Below are positions 33,287-42,491 of a stretch of 64,000 nucleotides of DNA, in pieces (position 1 is the first letter of the stretch; each line of letters opens with the position of its first letter). The position numbers were made by a program, and so were the translations under genes. Source of the DNA: Futiania mangrovi (GTDB taxonomy: Bacteria > Pseudomonadota > Alphaproteobacteria > Futianiales > Futianiaceae); contig NZ_JAMZFT010000002.1 in NCBI RefSeq assembly GCF_024158125.1, positions 1,054,001-1,118,000 on the forward strand, given 5' to 3'. The notes beneath the pieces were generated by a model. That model saw only the letters and a list, made by a program, of their open reading frames with translations. It did not search any database and had not been told where the DNA came from.

Positions 33287-34126
33287 CTATGTCGCGCCAG
33301 GGCTTTCCCGCTGGCTTGCATGCCAGGGAATGGAAAGACGCTCGATCATCTCGGCGAGGTACCAGATCAGGATTCCGAAGGCCGATATGATGAAGACCGC
33401 CGCGAAGGCGAGTGGCGTCTCAAGATTTCCGACGGCCTGGATAAGCACGTATCCAAGCCCTTCGTTCGAGGCGACGAACTCGCCGATCACCGCGCCAACC
33501 GGTGCCAGCGTCGCCGAGATCTTGATGCCTGCGAAGATGTGCGGAAGCGCGTTTGGTATCCGTATCTTCCACAGCGCCTGACGCGGGGTTGCTCCCATGG
33601 AACGCACCAGCTGAAGAAGATCGGGGTCCGACGATTTCAGGCCGGTAACGGTGTTCACCACGATCGGAAAGAACGTGAATACTACCACGAAGATGATGCC
33701 GCTCTTTATCCCGAAGCCGACCCACACCAAGAGGAGCGGGGCGACCACAACCTTCGGGATCGCATGGGAAATCACGAGCCAGGGATAGGCCATGCGGTCG
33801 ACGACTGCAGAGGCCGTGATGGCCGCGCCAAGGAAGACACCTCCCACGAGCGCGATCGTGAACCCCGTGATGGAAGCAATGACGGTGTAGATCAGATTGC
33901 TCTGCAGAAAGGACCACTTCTCGATCATTGCCTCGACGACAACGGTTGGCGCAGGGAGCAGGTAGACGGGGAAATCGAACAAGATCACCGCGACTTCCCA
34001 AAAGCCCAGACCCAGCAGGCCGCTCAGCAGCGGAAGAAACAGGTTCCGGCTCAACCGATCGCGACGCGCCTTGCGAAGCCGGTCGTGAAAGATCGCTTCA
34101 TCCTCGGCTCTCATCTCGTAGGTCAT
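33287..34126 (-). CDS. ABC transporter permease, SsuC/TauC type
   Basis: A 279-residue inner-membrane permease with about six helices and the EAA-type loop LVRSMGATPRQALWKIRIPNALPHIFAGIKISATLAPVGAVIGE in pieces, which contacts the ATPase. It forms the importer with the neighbouring NMT1-type binding protein and ATPase. Its start overlaps the ATPase stop by 4 nt. Confidence 0.93.
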   Translation of the reverse strand: MTYEMRAEDEAIFHDRLRKARRDRLSRNLFLPLLSGLLGLGFWEVAVILFDFPVYLLPAPTVVVEAMIEKWSFLQSNLIYTVIASITGFTIALVGGVFLGAAITASAVVDRMAYPWLVISHAIPKVVVAPLLLVWVGFGIKSGIIFVVVFTFFPIVVNTVTGLKSSDPDLLQLVRSMGATPRQALWKIRIPNALPHIFAGIKISATLAPVGAVIGEFVASNEGLGYVLIQAVGNLETPLAFAAVFIISAFGILIWYLAEMIERLSIPWHASQRESPGAT

Positions 34127-34938
34127 CCGACAAGCACCCCCGCGCGCTCGAAGTGTTCCCGGATCCGCCGCGTGATCTCCGTGAAGGCAGGCTCTTCGCG
34201 AATGCTGAGCGTTCGCGGCTTCGGCAGATCGACCTTAATGTCGTCAAGCACCTGACCCGGCCGGTTCGACATCACGATGACGCGGTCGGAAAGGAAGACG
34301 GCCTCCGGAATGCTGTGCGTGATGAAGAGCGTCGTGACCCGCTCATGCATTTGCAGTCGTTGGAGGATCACGTTCATCTGGTCGCGCGTCAGCGCGTCTA
34401 GCGCGCTGAAAGGCTCGTCGAGCAGAAGCATCGACGGCCGCAGCAACAACGCCCGCGCGATGGAGACGCGCTGGCGCATCCCGCCGGACAGCTCCCACGG
34501 ATTGCGCTCGGCGAAATCGGCAACACCCAATTCCTCGAGAAGCTCGTAGGCGCGCTGCAGCGTCGCCTTCCTGTCGGTCTTGCGCAACTCCGACGGAAGC
34601 ATCACGTTGTCGATCACCGATCGCCAGTCCAGCAGCAGATCGCGCTGAAACACGATCCCGACATCGGTGAGCGGCGCCGTCACGGGCTTTCCCGCCACCT
34701 CAACCTTGCCGCGTGTCGCCGTATCGAGGCCTGCCACCACGCGCAAGAAGGTGCTCTTGCCGCATCCGCTAGGACCGACGATGCCGAGCGTTTCCCCAGC
34801 GGGGAGCGAGATGGAGACTGGCCCGAGGGCGCGCACGATGCCCTGCGCCGTGAAGTAAACCTTTTCCAGATCCCGGGTTGAAATGATCTGGAATCTATCG
34901 ACCGAACCGTTATCACGTGCTGCGGCGTCTTCCGACAT
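34123..34938 (-). CDS. ABC transporter ATP-binding protein, SsuB/TauB type
   Basis: A 271-residue ATPase: Walker A GPSGCGKST, Q-loop VFQRDLLLDW, signature LSGGMRQRVSIARAL, Walker B MLLLDEPFSALD and switch His THSIPEAV. I chose the ATG at 34938 because GAGGGG lies 6 nt upstream; an in-frame ATG at 34944 would leave no spacing. The gene is 11 nt downstream of the ALDH stop and energises the NMT1-type importer. Confidence 0.93.
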   Translation of the reverse strand: MSEDAAARDNGSVDRFQIISTRDLEKVYFTAQGIVRALGPVSISLPAGETLGIVGPSGCGKSTFLRVVAGLDTATRGKVEVAGKPVTAPLTDVGIVFQRDLLLDWRSVIDNVMLPSELRKTDRKATLQRAYELLEELGVADFAERNPWELSGGMRQRVSIARALLLRPSMLLLDEPFSALDALTRDQMNVILQRLQMHERVTTLFITHSIPEAVFLSDRVIVMSNRPGQVLDDIKVDLPKPRTLSIREEPAFTEITRRIREHFERAGVLVG

Positions 34939-34948
34939 CCTCATCCCC

Positions 34949-36412
34949 TCAAAAGGCGAACGCGTCGACGGCCGGCGCGCTCTCGACGACCACGGTCTTG
35001 ACGTTGAGCACCTCATAAAGCGCCTCGAGACCGTTCTCCCGGCCGATGCCCGAGTCCTTGTAACCACCGAAGGGCACGCGGTGGTGCATGATGCGATAGG
35101 TGTTGACCCAGACCGTTCCCGTCTTGAGGGCGGCGCTGACGCGCTGAATGCGGCCAAGGTCGCGCGTCCAGACACTGGCTGCGAGGCCGTAGTCGGTGGC
35201 GTTGGCAAGCGCGATGGCCTCGTCCTCATCGTCAAATGGGTGGACTACGGTCACCGGGCCGAACACCTCCTCCTGCCAGATCTCAAAATCTGGCGTCACG
35301 CCCGTGATGACGGTCGGCGCGAAATAGAATCCCTTAGCGATCGGCTTGGGCACCTGCGGCGGCGCACCGCCAGTTAGGAGTTCAGCGCCCTGGGCAACGG
35401 CCCGATCGACCATTGCCTGCACCCGTTCGAGCGCCCTGGCGCTCGACAATGGGCCGATGTGGGTGCTCTCGTCTAATGGATCGCCCACCCGTAACTTTTT
35501 CGCCGATGCGGTGAGGCGGTCCACAAATGTTTCATAGACAGGGCGCTGGACGAGCAGGCGCGACCCAGCGACACAGGATTGTCCTGCATTCGAGAACACG
35601 CCCTGTCGCGCCTGGATCAGGGCGGAGTCGAGATCGGCGTCCTCAAATATGATCTGTGCGGACTTGCCCCCTGCCTCGCAAACGATAGGCCGCATCCGCG
35701 AGAGCAAGGCTGCGCCGAGGTGCTTGGCGACAGCCGTACTGCCCGTGAAGGTCAGAAAATCGACCTCTTCCGACGTGGCAAGCGCTTCGCCGATATCCGC
35801 GCCACCCGGGACAACATTGAGAACTCCCGCTGGCATTCCGGCCTCGGCCGCCAACTCCGCAAGCAGCAGGGTCGAGCCCGGCGCCTCAAGCGGGGGTTTG
35901 ACCAGAACGACATTGCCCGCCGCAAGGGCCGGTGCCATTTTCCACGCTCCAAGGGACAGTGGCCCGTTGGAAGGCGTGATGGCAGCGACGAGACCGACCG
36001 GCTCATGTACAACCTTGGCTTCAGCGGTTTTCGTAAGCTGTGCCTGGGCGCCGTAAATCTTGTCAGCAGCCCCAGCGTAGAACCGGTAGCGGCCAGCCGC
36101 GCCCTTTGCCTCGTTCCGGGTCACCCGCCGCGTCTTGCCCGATGCCTGAACCTCGAGATCGGCGAAAGTTTCTCCATGCTCCTCGATGAGATCCGCATAC
36201 CGCAGCAGGATGCGCGCACGCTGCGACGGATCCATCCCGGTCCACTCGCCGCTGTTACGGGCGCTGGCGGATGACGAGATCGCCTCCGCTAGGTCATCGA
36301 GAGACGAGGTTACGCTTGCCCATTCGTTTCCATCGATCGGGCTGATGATCGGAGCCGGCTGTCCCCGACCTGCTTTTGTCCGGCCATCGATGTGCACGCC
36401 GAATGTCTGCAT
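34949..36412 (-). CDS. Aldehyde dehydrogenase family protein (operon leader)
   Basis: A 487-residue NAD(P)-dependent aldehyde dehydrogenase. The general base Glu is in VCEAGGKSAQIIFEDAD and the nucleophile Cys in NAGQSCVAGSRLLV; the C-terminal LYEVLNVKTVVVESAP is also typical. It oxidises an aldehyde to its acid. It is the first gene of the long minus operon and diverges from a second, only moderately similar ALDH across a 416-bp gap that carries LacI-type operators. Confidence 0.94.
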   Translation of the reverse strand: MQTFGVHIDGRTKAGRGQPAPIISPIDGNEWASVTSSLDDLAEAISSSASARNSGEWTGMDPSQRARILLRYADLIEEHGETFADLEVQASGKTRRVTRNEAKGAAGRYRFYAGAADKIYGAQAQLTKTAEAKVVHEPVGLVAAITPSNGPLSLGAWKMAPALAAGNVVLVKPPLEAPGSTLLLAELAAEAGMPAGVLNVVPGGADIGEALATSEEVDFLTFTGSTAVAKHLGAALLSRMRPIVCEAGGKSAQIIFEDADLDSALIQARQGVFSNAGQSCVAGSRLLVQRPVYETFVDRLTASAKKLRVGDPLDESTHIGPLSSARALERVQAMVDRAVAQGAELLTGGAPPQVPKPIAKGFYFAPTVITGVTPDFEIWQEEVFGPVTVVHPFDDEDEAIALANATDYGLAASVWTRDLGRIQRVSAALKTGTVWVNTYRIMHHRVPFGGYKDSGIGRENGLEALYEVLNVKTVVVESAPAVDAFAF

Positions 36413-36509
36413 CGAGTGACCTCGACCCCTTCAAAGAATGATGGAGAACACGACATCACGCGGCCGCAACAAACCTCAGAAAACCATTTGTTTTCCGCGG
36501 GTTTTTCAA

Positions 36510-36523
36510 TGACAACGTTTTCA
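36510..36523. promoter_or_regulatory. LacI-type operator O1
   Basis: TGACAACGTTTTCA is a near-palindrome with a central CG, as is typical of LacI/GalR operators. It differs by one position from a perfect TGAAAACGTTTTCA. It lies about 100 bp upstream of the minus-strand ALDH start. Confidence 0.65.
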
Positions 36524-36558
36524 TATTGATTGCCTGAAATGAATGAATCAAGAAAAAA

Positions 36559-36572
36559 TGACAACGATTTCA
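36559..36572. promoter_or_regulatory. LacI-type operator O2
   Basis: TGACAACGATTTCA repeats O1 with one base change, 49 bp away. The two similar sites suggest cooperative or looped binding by a LacI-family dimer or tetramer. Confidence 0.65.
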
Positions 36573-36752
36573 TAAGTGCCTGTCGATTCATACTTTTCTA
36601 GGGGCTCCTTATGTGGACGGCGTGCGAAAAGGGAAGTCGTCGTGACCTGCCTGTTCGCCAGAGCGCGGATTTTATCGTGAGGTTGCCGTTGGTTGCGATC
36701 CCTTCGCGCTCGACCCAAGTGAAACACATTTCGAATGTGAATCCGCTCCCCC

Positions 36753-36781
36753 TTGCATCACCTAAAAATAGGCTGTTAGAT
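36753..36781 (+). promoter_or_regulatory. Candidate sigma-70 promoter of the plus-strand ALDH/ABC operon
   Basis: TTGCAT is followed by 17 nt and TTAGAT. Transcription would start near 36788, which falls inside the third LacI-type operator, a geometry that fits direct repression. Confidence 0.5.
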
Positions 36782-36786
36782 GGGTG

Positions 36787-36800
36787 TGAAAACGATTTCT
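36787..36800. promoter_or_regulatory. LacI-type operator O3 over the predicted +1
   Basis: TGAAAACGATTTCT matches the same motif as O1 and O2. It lies 28 bp upstream of the plus-strand ALDH ATG and overlaps the predicted transcription start. Confidence 0.6.
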
Positions 36801-36828
36801 TTTCCAGTTTTAAAGGTCTTCATTCTGA

Positions 36829-38256
36829 ATGCTCGATCTCAATAAGCATTTCATCGATGGTGCGTGGTCATCTTCCAGTGGAGATGTCATCGAGGCCATT
36901 GACCCTTCAACCGAGACCGTCTTCGCCAGGGTGGCTCGGGGCACGGCGAACGATGTCGATCATGCTGTCAATGCGGCAAGGGCCGCGTTCCCCGCATTTG
37001 CCGCGACCCCGGTTGGCGAGCGTATTCGGCTGCTCGAGGCCATTGCCTCCGGACTTGAGGCGCGGCGCACCGAGATTTCCGAGGCCATGTCGGTCGAGAT
37101 GGGCGTGCCTCGAAAGGCTGCCGATGCCGTACATTTTCCGAGTGGACCCGCGCACTTCCGGGAAGCCGCTCGGGTACTCGCGTCCTTTGCCTTCGACGAG
37201 CAACAAGGCTCGACGATGGTGACGCACGAGCCGATCGGTGTTTGCGGCCTCATCACGCCGTGGAACTTTCCGATCAATCAGGTCGCGTGCAAGGTTGCGC
37301 CAGCCCTCGCTGCCGGCTGCACCATGGTCCTCAAACCGAGCGAGATAAGCCCATGGAGTGCCGCGATCATCGCGGAAGTGATCGCGGACGCCGGGGCGCC
37401 TTCTGGTACCTTCAACCTTGTCCAGGGGGACGGCCTGACAACCGGTTCTGCGCTGACCGTCCACCCCTTGGTCGACATGATTTCTTTCACTGGCTCGACA
37501 CGGGCCGGCGTCGAGATTTCGAAGGCCGCGGCCGACACAGTGAAGCGTGTCACGCTGGAGCTCGGTGGCAAGTCGCCCAACATCATTCTGCCGGACGCGG
37601 ATCTCGAGGATGCGGTCAGCAAAGGCGTCGCCCGGTGTTTCAACAACAGCGGCCAATCTTGCATCGCACCGACGCGCATGCTTGTGCCCCGGCCCTTGCT
37701 CGAGAAGGCCGAAGCTATCGCGGCAAGGGTGGCGGGTGAGACCCTCGCAGGTCCCGCGGACAGTCCCGGCAGCGTTATCGGCCCGGTCGCCAATGCAGCG
37801 CAATTCGCGAAGGTGCAGGCTTACATCGAGGCAGGCGTTGCTTCCGGGGCGCGCCTTGTCGCTGGCGGTCCAGGCCGGCCGGACGGGATCGTGCGCGGCT
37901 TCGTGGTGCAGCCAACGGTATTCAGCGATGTCGACCCGTCGATGGCGATCGCGCGAGAGGAAATCTTCGGGCCAGTTCTTTGCCTTATTCCCTACGAGGA
38001 CGAGAACGACGCGGTACGGATCGCCAACGACATCCCGTATGGCCTCGCTGCCTTCGTCCAGGGGCGGGACATGACCGCCGTGCGACGTGTCGCGAGGCAG
38101 ATGAGGGCCGGGATCGTCCAGATGAATTACCCGCCCGTGGATCGAAGCGCCCCTTTCGGGGGCTACAAGCAATCCGGCAACGGGCGCGAATGGGGTGTCC
38201 ACGGGCTTCGCGAGTATCTCGAAGTGAAGGCGATGGTCGGTTTCGGGGAGGCCTGA
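36829..38256 (+). CDS. Aldehyde dehydrogenase family protein (plus-strand operon)
   Basis: A 475-residue aldehyde dehydrogenase. ITPWNFPINQVACKVAPAL, the base Glu in LELGGKSPNIILPDAD and the catalytic Cys in NNSGQSCIAPTRML are intact. It opens an operon with a polyamine-type ABC importer, an M19 protein and a GST, so it probably oxidises an aldehyde made from the imported compound. The Shine-Dalgarno is weak (AAAGG about 15 nt upstream). It is distinct from the ALDH on the other side of the gap (for example GGKSPN versus GGKSAQ), so the pair is not a recent duplication. Confidence 0.94.
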   Translation: MLDLNKHFIDGAWSSSSGDVIEAIDPSTETVFARVARGTANDVDHAVNAARAAFPAFAATPVGERIRLLEAIASGLEARRTEISEAMSVEMGVPRKAADAVHFPSGPAHFREAARVLASFAFDEQQGSTMVTHEPIGVCGLITPWNFPINQVACKVAPALAAGCTMVLKPSEISPWSAAIIAEVIADAGAPSGTFNLVQGDGLTTGSALTVHPLVDMISFTGSTRAGVEISKAAADTVKRVTLELGGKSPNIILPDADLEDAVSKGVARCFNNSGQSCIAPTRMLVPRPLLEKAEAIAARVAGETLAGPADSPGSVIGPVANAAQFAKVQAYIEAGVASGARLVAGGPGRPDGIVRGFVVQPTVFSDVDPSMAIAREEIFGPVLCLIPYEDENDAVRIANDIPYGLAAFVQGRDMTAVRRVARQMRAGIVQMNYPPVDRSAPFGGYKQSGNGREWGVHGLREYLEVKAMVGFGEA

Positions 38257-38313
38257 TCCTGACGGCTCATGGAGCGTTGGAGTAACCAGAACGAACCAAT
38301 GGAGGATTGTCAG

Positions 38314-39366
38314 ATGAATATCACAAGGCGCGGCCTGATCGCCGGTATCGCTGCGGTTCCAGCGGTTGGGTTGGCTGGGCGGCTCGCTGCACAGAACACG
38401 AAGACTATTCGTGTGGCCTCATGGGGCGGCAGCTGGCGCGATTCCTATGTAAAGAACATAGTTCAGCGGATTCCGGACACGTCGATTGGCGTCGAGTTCG
38501 TTCTCGGCAACCCGGACGACAATCTCGCCAAGCAGATTGCTGCCTCCCGGCAGGGTCTGAATGCGTTCGAGGTTATGGAATACACGCCAGCTCAGGCATC
38601 CGTTCTCGACGGTTCCGATATCTTCATGCCGCTGGACTATGACCAGTTGCCCGCTGCGCGGGATTTGCCAGGGTGGGCGCGAACGCCCACCGCGGTCGCT
38701 ACCCAGTTCACTGTCGACGGAATTGTCTACAACAAGGAGAAGTTCGCAGAGTTGGGTATCGAACCGCCTCAGCGCCATGCCGATCTGATCGACGAGCGCC
38801 TCGCGGGACATGTCGCGTTTCCGGACATCGCCAACGGTGCGCACTGGGCCGCCATAGTCGGACTGGCGGGAGGCAACGAGAGCGATCTCTCTCCCGCGCT
38901 CGAACTCGTTAAGAAGATGAACCCCGCCTATTTCTTTTCAGGCTCGACGGACCTCGCTACAAGGTTCGGCTCCGGTGAGATCTGGGCCGCGCCATGGCAA
39001 TCGAGTTGGGCTCTGCGCCTGAGGCGTTCCGGTGCACCCGTCGCGGTTTCCTACCCGAAGATCGGCGAAAAGACCGCGGCGCTGTGGCCGCTGAAGTTTG
39101 CTATTTTGAAGGGCGCATCCTCACCCGAAGCGGCACACGCCTTCATCAACACTGCACTGACAGCGGAGGCGCAGTACGGGCACGGGTCTGTCGTCGGCCA
39201 GGTCCCCGTCAACCCGGAGGCGCGTGCGCGTATGATGAACGAGCCGGAACTGGCGTCCGTCATGCTGCTCAAGCCTGAGCAGATCGAGAATGCCTACCGT
39301 ATCGACTGGACCAAGCTGGATCAGACGGCCTGGCGTGATCGATGGAACCGGCAGATGAGCCGCTAA
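38314..39366 (+). CDS. ABC transporter substrate-binding protein, spermidine/putrescine (PotD) type
   Basis: A 350-residue periplasmic binding protein with a Tat-like signal (MNITRRGLIAGIAAVPAVGL) and the PotD-family core IRVASWGGSWRD, FVLGNPDDNLAKQI and a late SVVGQVPVNPEARARM. GGAGG precedes the ATG at 38314. With the following ATPase and two permeases it forms a polyamine/opine/thiamine-type importer. A stable hairpin follows the stop codon. Confidence 0.9.
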   Translation: MNITRRGLIAGIAAVPAVGLAGRLAAQNTKTIRVASWGGSWRDSYVKNIVQRIPDTSIGVEFVLGNPDDNLAKQIAASRQGLNAFEVMEYTPAQASVLDGSDIFMPLDYDQLPAARDLPGWARTPTAVATQFTVDGIVYNKEKFAELGIEPPQRHADLIDERLAGHVAFPDIANGAHWAAIVGLAGGNESDLSPALELVKKMNPAYFFSGSTDLATRFGSGEIWAAPWQSSWALRLRRSGAPVAVSYPKIGEKTAALWPLKFAILKGASSPEAAHAFINTALTAEAQYGHGSVVGQVPVNPEARARMMNEPELASVMLLKPEQIENAYRIDWTKLDQTAWRDRWNRQMSR

Positions 39367-39377
39367 AGGACGCACTT

Positions 39378-39402
39378 GGCCGGCGGCCAGGTGCCGCCGG
39401 CC
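39378..39402 (+). promoter_or_regulatory. Intercistronic hairpin after the binding-protein gene
   Basis: GGCCGGCGG and CCGCCGGCC form a perfect 9-bp stem with a 7-nt loop, 12 bp after the stop. There is no T tract. Such structures after binding-protein genes often protect the upstream mRNA, giving more binding protein than permease. Confidence 0.5.
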
Positions 39403-39445
39403 GCCATTGCCTGCCTGCGGGATCAAAAGAACACCGAGGAAAAGC

Positions 39446-40501
39446 ATGGCTCAGACCCGGGTCAATGGACACTCACGACAGGAAGTCCCCCTCATCATCG
39501 ACGGACTATCCATGCCTACGCCTGAGCGGCGATGGTTCGAGGAATGGCGCGATGGCGGTATCGGTTGCGTGAACACCTGCATTTGCGTCTGGGAAAATGC
39601 GCGCGAGGCGATCACTGTCCTGAGCAGATGGCGTCGGGCTCTCGAGGAAAACAGCGATCTTATTGCGCCTGCGACCTCCGTGGATGAGATTCGCTCCATC
39701 GCTGCGTCTGGGCGCACGGCTGTCGTCTTCAGTTTCCAGAATACCGCGCCGATTGAGCACGACATCGAGCTGTTTACGCACTTCCGGGCGCTCGGCGTGT
39801 GCATCATGCAGCTGACCTACAACCTGCAGAATTATATCGGTTGCGGCTATTGGGAGGCAAAGGATGCGGGGATCTCCTCCCGTTTCGGCGCACTCGCTGT
39901 TCAGGAGATGAACCGCGTCGGGATCATGATCGACCTATCGCATTGTGGTGAGCGAACGACGCTGGATGCGATCGAGATGTCGGAAAAGCCGGTCGCGATC
40001 ACCCATGCGAACCCGCGCGAATTCGTTGGCTCGCCTGTCTATGGGGCGGGCCGACTGAAAACAACGGAGGCGATAAAGGCGCTCAGTGCACGCGGCGGCG
40101 TGATCGGGCTTACGCCGAACCGCAACATGACGCCGGAAGGTGCGGCAACCACGCTCGAGCGCTTTTCCGAGATGGTCGCCTGGACTGTCGACCGCATTGG
40201 CATCGACCACGTCGGCATTGGCCTTGACTACTGTCCCGGTCACCCGAACAGCGTGCGAACGTGGTGGCGCTTTGCCCGCTGGTCGCGGGAGAGTGCTCCG
40301 GCTGAGCAAATGAAGATTGCACCGCACGAGGGGTGGTCCGACTGGATCAGATCACCAGCACAGATAAGCAACATTGCCAAGGGGCTGTCGCAAAGAGGAT
40401 TCTTGCAGGGTGAGATCGACAAGGTCATGGGCGGCAACTGGCTGCGCATCTACGATGTCTGCTTCGCCCCCGCCGCGGCCTACGTGTCGGCCGATTCCTA
40501 A
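39446..40501 (+). CDS. M19 membrane-dipeptidase-like protein lacking the N-terminal metal motif
   Basis: A 351-residue M19-fold protein, paralogous to the one near 28.6 kb: shared blocks are MQLTYNLQNYIGCGYWE, EMNRVGIMIDLSHCGERT, VAITHANPREF and RIGIDHVGIGLDY. The N-terminal HxD zinc motif is absent (IDGLSMPTPERRW), while the two later histidines remain. A binuclear zinc centre would therefore be incomplete, suggesting altered chemistry or a mononuclear enzyme. GAGGA precedes the ATG. It is embedded inside an importer operon, so it probably acts on the imported compound. Confidence 0.85.
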   Translation: MAQTRVNGHSRQEVPLIIDGLSMPTPERRWFEEWRDGGIGCVNTCICVWENAREAITVLSRWRRALEENSDLIAPATSVDEIRSIAASGRTAVVFSFQNTAPIEHDIELFTHFRALGVCIMQLTYNLQNYIGCGYWEAKDAGISSRFGALAVQEMNRVGIMIDLSHCGERTTLDAIEMSEKPVAITHANPREFVGSPVYGAGRLKTTEAIKALSARGGVIGLTPNRNMTPEGAATTLERFSEMVAWTVDRIGIDHVGIGLDYCPGHPNSVRTWWRFARWSRESAPAEQMKIAPHEGWSDWIRSPAQISNIAKGLSQRGFLQGEIDKVMGGNWLRIYDVCFAPAAAYVSADS

Positions 40502-40527
40502 TCTTCGGCGCCAGTGCAGGAGACGGG

Positions 40528-41616
40528 ATGTCCAGTGTTTCCCTGAGGGGGGTATCCAAGTCCTATGGCGGCTCCGTCGCCGTAAGGGATGTGAACCTCG
40601 AGATCAGCGAGGGCGAGTTCATAGTCCTCCTGGGCCCTTCTGGATGTGGCAAGACTACGACGCTTCGGATGATCGCGGGGTTCGTAGATCCGACGGCAGG
40701 GCAGATTCTGCTCGGAGGCAAGGACGTAACGCGTCTGCCACCACGCAAGCGTGACATCGGCATGGTCTTTCAGAACTATGCCCTGTTCCCGAACATGAAT
40801 GTCGCCGAGAATATCGCCTTCGGGCTTCGTCGCCGTGGCGCCCCTCGCGAGACGATCAAGGCTCGGGTCGAGGAACTTCTGGACCTGGTGCACCTTTCGT
40901 CTCAGGCGGACTATCACATTGACGAGCTTTCCGGCGGGCAGCAGCAACGCGTTGCCCTGGCCCGGGCGCTTGCCCATACGCCCAGCGTCCTGTTGATGGA
41001 CGAGCCACTCGGCGCTCTTGACCTCAAGCTCCGCGAGCAGCTTCAGGAAGAGATCCTTCGCATCAAGAAGACTTTGGGGATAACGACAATTCTGGTTACG
41101 CACGACCAGCAGGAAGCGATGGCGTTGGCCGATCGTATCGTCCTCATGGACAAGGGGGAGATCCGCCAGGCCGGGACCGCTGACAATCTTTACCGCCGAC
41201 CGGCGAGTCCGTTTGTCGCCGGTTTCATTGGAAAGCGGAATGAGATTCCGGCTGATGTCGCTGGTATGGGCGATCAACTCATTGCCCGTGCATCTGACGG
41301 AACGATTCTTGTGATCGGCCTGCCGGATGACCACCCCTTGGGAGGGAAGGTAACGATCAATCTGCGGCCTGAGCACCTAATCCTGTCGCGTGAGCCGGGG
41401 GAGGCCTGTTCCGACCACACAAGCCTCTCCGCAACTGTTACGGGAAAGCGCTTTCTCGGAAACGTGGTGCACTATGAACTGACCCTGCCATGGGGAGAGG
41501 CCGTGCTTTCGGAGAGCCGCGATGGCGACCACGCTGTAGGGGATAGCGTCTTTGTTTCGTTTGCGCATTCCGACATCGTCATGTTCCCCGAAGATAGCGC
41601 TGGGCGCAGAAAATGA
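40528..41616 (+). CDS. ABC transporter ATP-binding protein, PotA/FbpC type
   Basis: A 362-residue ATPase: Walker A GPSGCGKTT, Q-loop VFQNYALFPNMNV, signature LSGGQQQRVALARAL, Walker B LLMDEPLGALD, switch THDQQEAM, and a C-terminal TOBE-type regulatory domain from about residue 240. It powers the polyamine-type importer of this operon. Its stop overlaps the first permease start by 4 nt (ATGA). Confidence 0.94.
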   Translation: MSSVSLRGVSKSYGGSVAVRDVNLEISEGEFIVLLGPSGCGKTTTLRMIAGFVDPTAGQILLGGKDVTRLPPRKRDIGMVFQNYALFPNMNVAENIAFGLRRRGAPRETIKARVEELLDLVHLSSQADYHIDELSGGQQQRVALARALAHTPSVLLMDEPLGALDLKLREQLQEEILRIKKTLGITTILVTHDQQEAMALADRIVLMDKGEIRQAGTADNLYRRPASPFVAGFIGKRNEIPADVAGMGDQLIARASDGTILVIGLPDDHPLGGKVTINLRPEHLILSREPGEACSDHTSLSATVTGKRFLGNVVHYELTLPWGEAVLSESRDGDHAVGDSVFVSFAHSDIVMFPEDSAGRRK

Positions 41617-42491
41617 GTTCGGCCGCCCTACCGACCCGTAGCCGACATGCGGTGCGCTGGGAGCACTTCCTGTGGGTCCCCGGGCTCGTCAGCCTGATCC
41701 TGCTCGTTGTCCCACAGGCTTCGTTCATCTGGATGAGCCTTCATCGCGACACAGGCTTTGGCTCGGTCGGTGACGAACTAACCTTCGCGAACTATGCGAC
41801 CATCCTCACCGATCCGTTCTATCTGGGCTCCATCTGGCTGACGTTGCGTCTTTCGGCTATCGCCACCATCGCGGTGCTGATCGTTGCGATGCCGACGGCG
41901 TACTCATTTGCCCGGCTTGGCGGATTGACGGCATCCGTGCTTCTCGGCCTCGTGTTGACAACATCGCTGGTCACCATCGTCATCAAGATCCTCGGACTCA
42001 ACATCATCCTGGGCTCGACGGGGATCATCAACGAGGCGCTTGCCGGGCTTGGCGTCACCGACAGGCCCATCGCGATGATCAACAATGAAATCGGTGTGCT
42101 GATTGGCCTGATGCACTACACATTGCCGATCGCAATCCTGATGCTGTTCGCTGTGTGCCAAACCATTCCGTTGTGGCTTGAAGAGGCGGCGGCAATCCAT
42201 GGGGCGACGCGCGGGGCAATCTTCCTTCGCGTGATCCTTCCGATCATGCGGCCCGGGCTCATCGCGACGGCTCTCATCGCGTTCAACATGAATGTCGGCG
42301 CATTCACGTCAGCGCTGCTGCTGGGAGGCGGGCGGGTGCGTACGATGCCGGTTCTGATCCAGCAAGAAATAATCCAGGGGAATCGATATGCGATGGGGGC
42401 GGCACTCGCGACCACAATGCTTGTGATCGTGTTTGTCCTCAACGTGGCGGTCGCTCTCTCGATGACCTCCCGTAGAAGGAAGGCGAGATGA
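41613..42491 (+). CDS. ABC transporter permease, PotB type
   Basis: A 292-residue inner-membrane permease with six helices and the EAA loop EEAAAIHGATRGAIFLRVILP. It overlaps its neighbours on both sides by 4 nt and pairs with the next permease in a heterodimeric importer. Confidence 0.93.
   Translation: MSSAALPTRSRHAVRWEHFLWVPGLVSLILLVVPQASFIWMSLHRDTGFGSVGDELTFANYATILTDPFYLGSIWLTLRLSAIATIAVLIVAMPTAYSFARLGGLTASVLLGLVLTTSLVTIVIKILGLNIILGSTGIINEALAGLGVTDRPIAMINNEIGVLIGLMHYTLPIAILMLFAVCQTIPLWLEEAAAIHGATRGAIFLRVILPIMRPGLIATALIAFNMNVGAFTSALLLGGGRVRTMPVLIQQEIIQGNRYAMGAALATTMLVIVFVLNVAVALSMTSRRRKAR

Larger units (their letters stand above)
36413..36828. other. 416-bp divergent regulatory gap, AT-rich relative to neighbours
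   Basis: There is no gene-like frame here. The gap separates the divergent ALDH operons and is clearly richer in A/T than its surroundings. It contains three LacI-type operator matches and a credible plus-strand promoter (listed separately). A weaker minus-strand promoter, TTGATT then 17 nt then CAATAT, may lie just upstream of the first operator. Confidence 0.7.
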
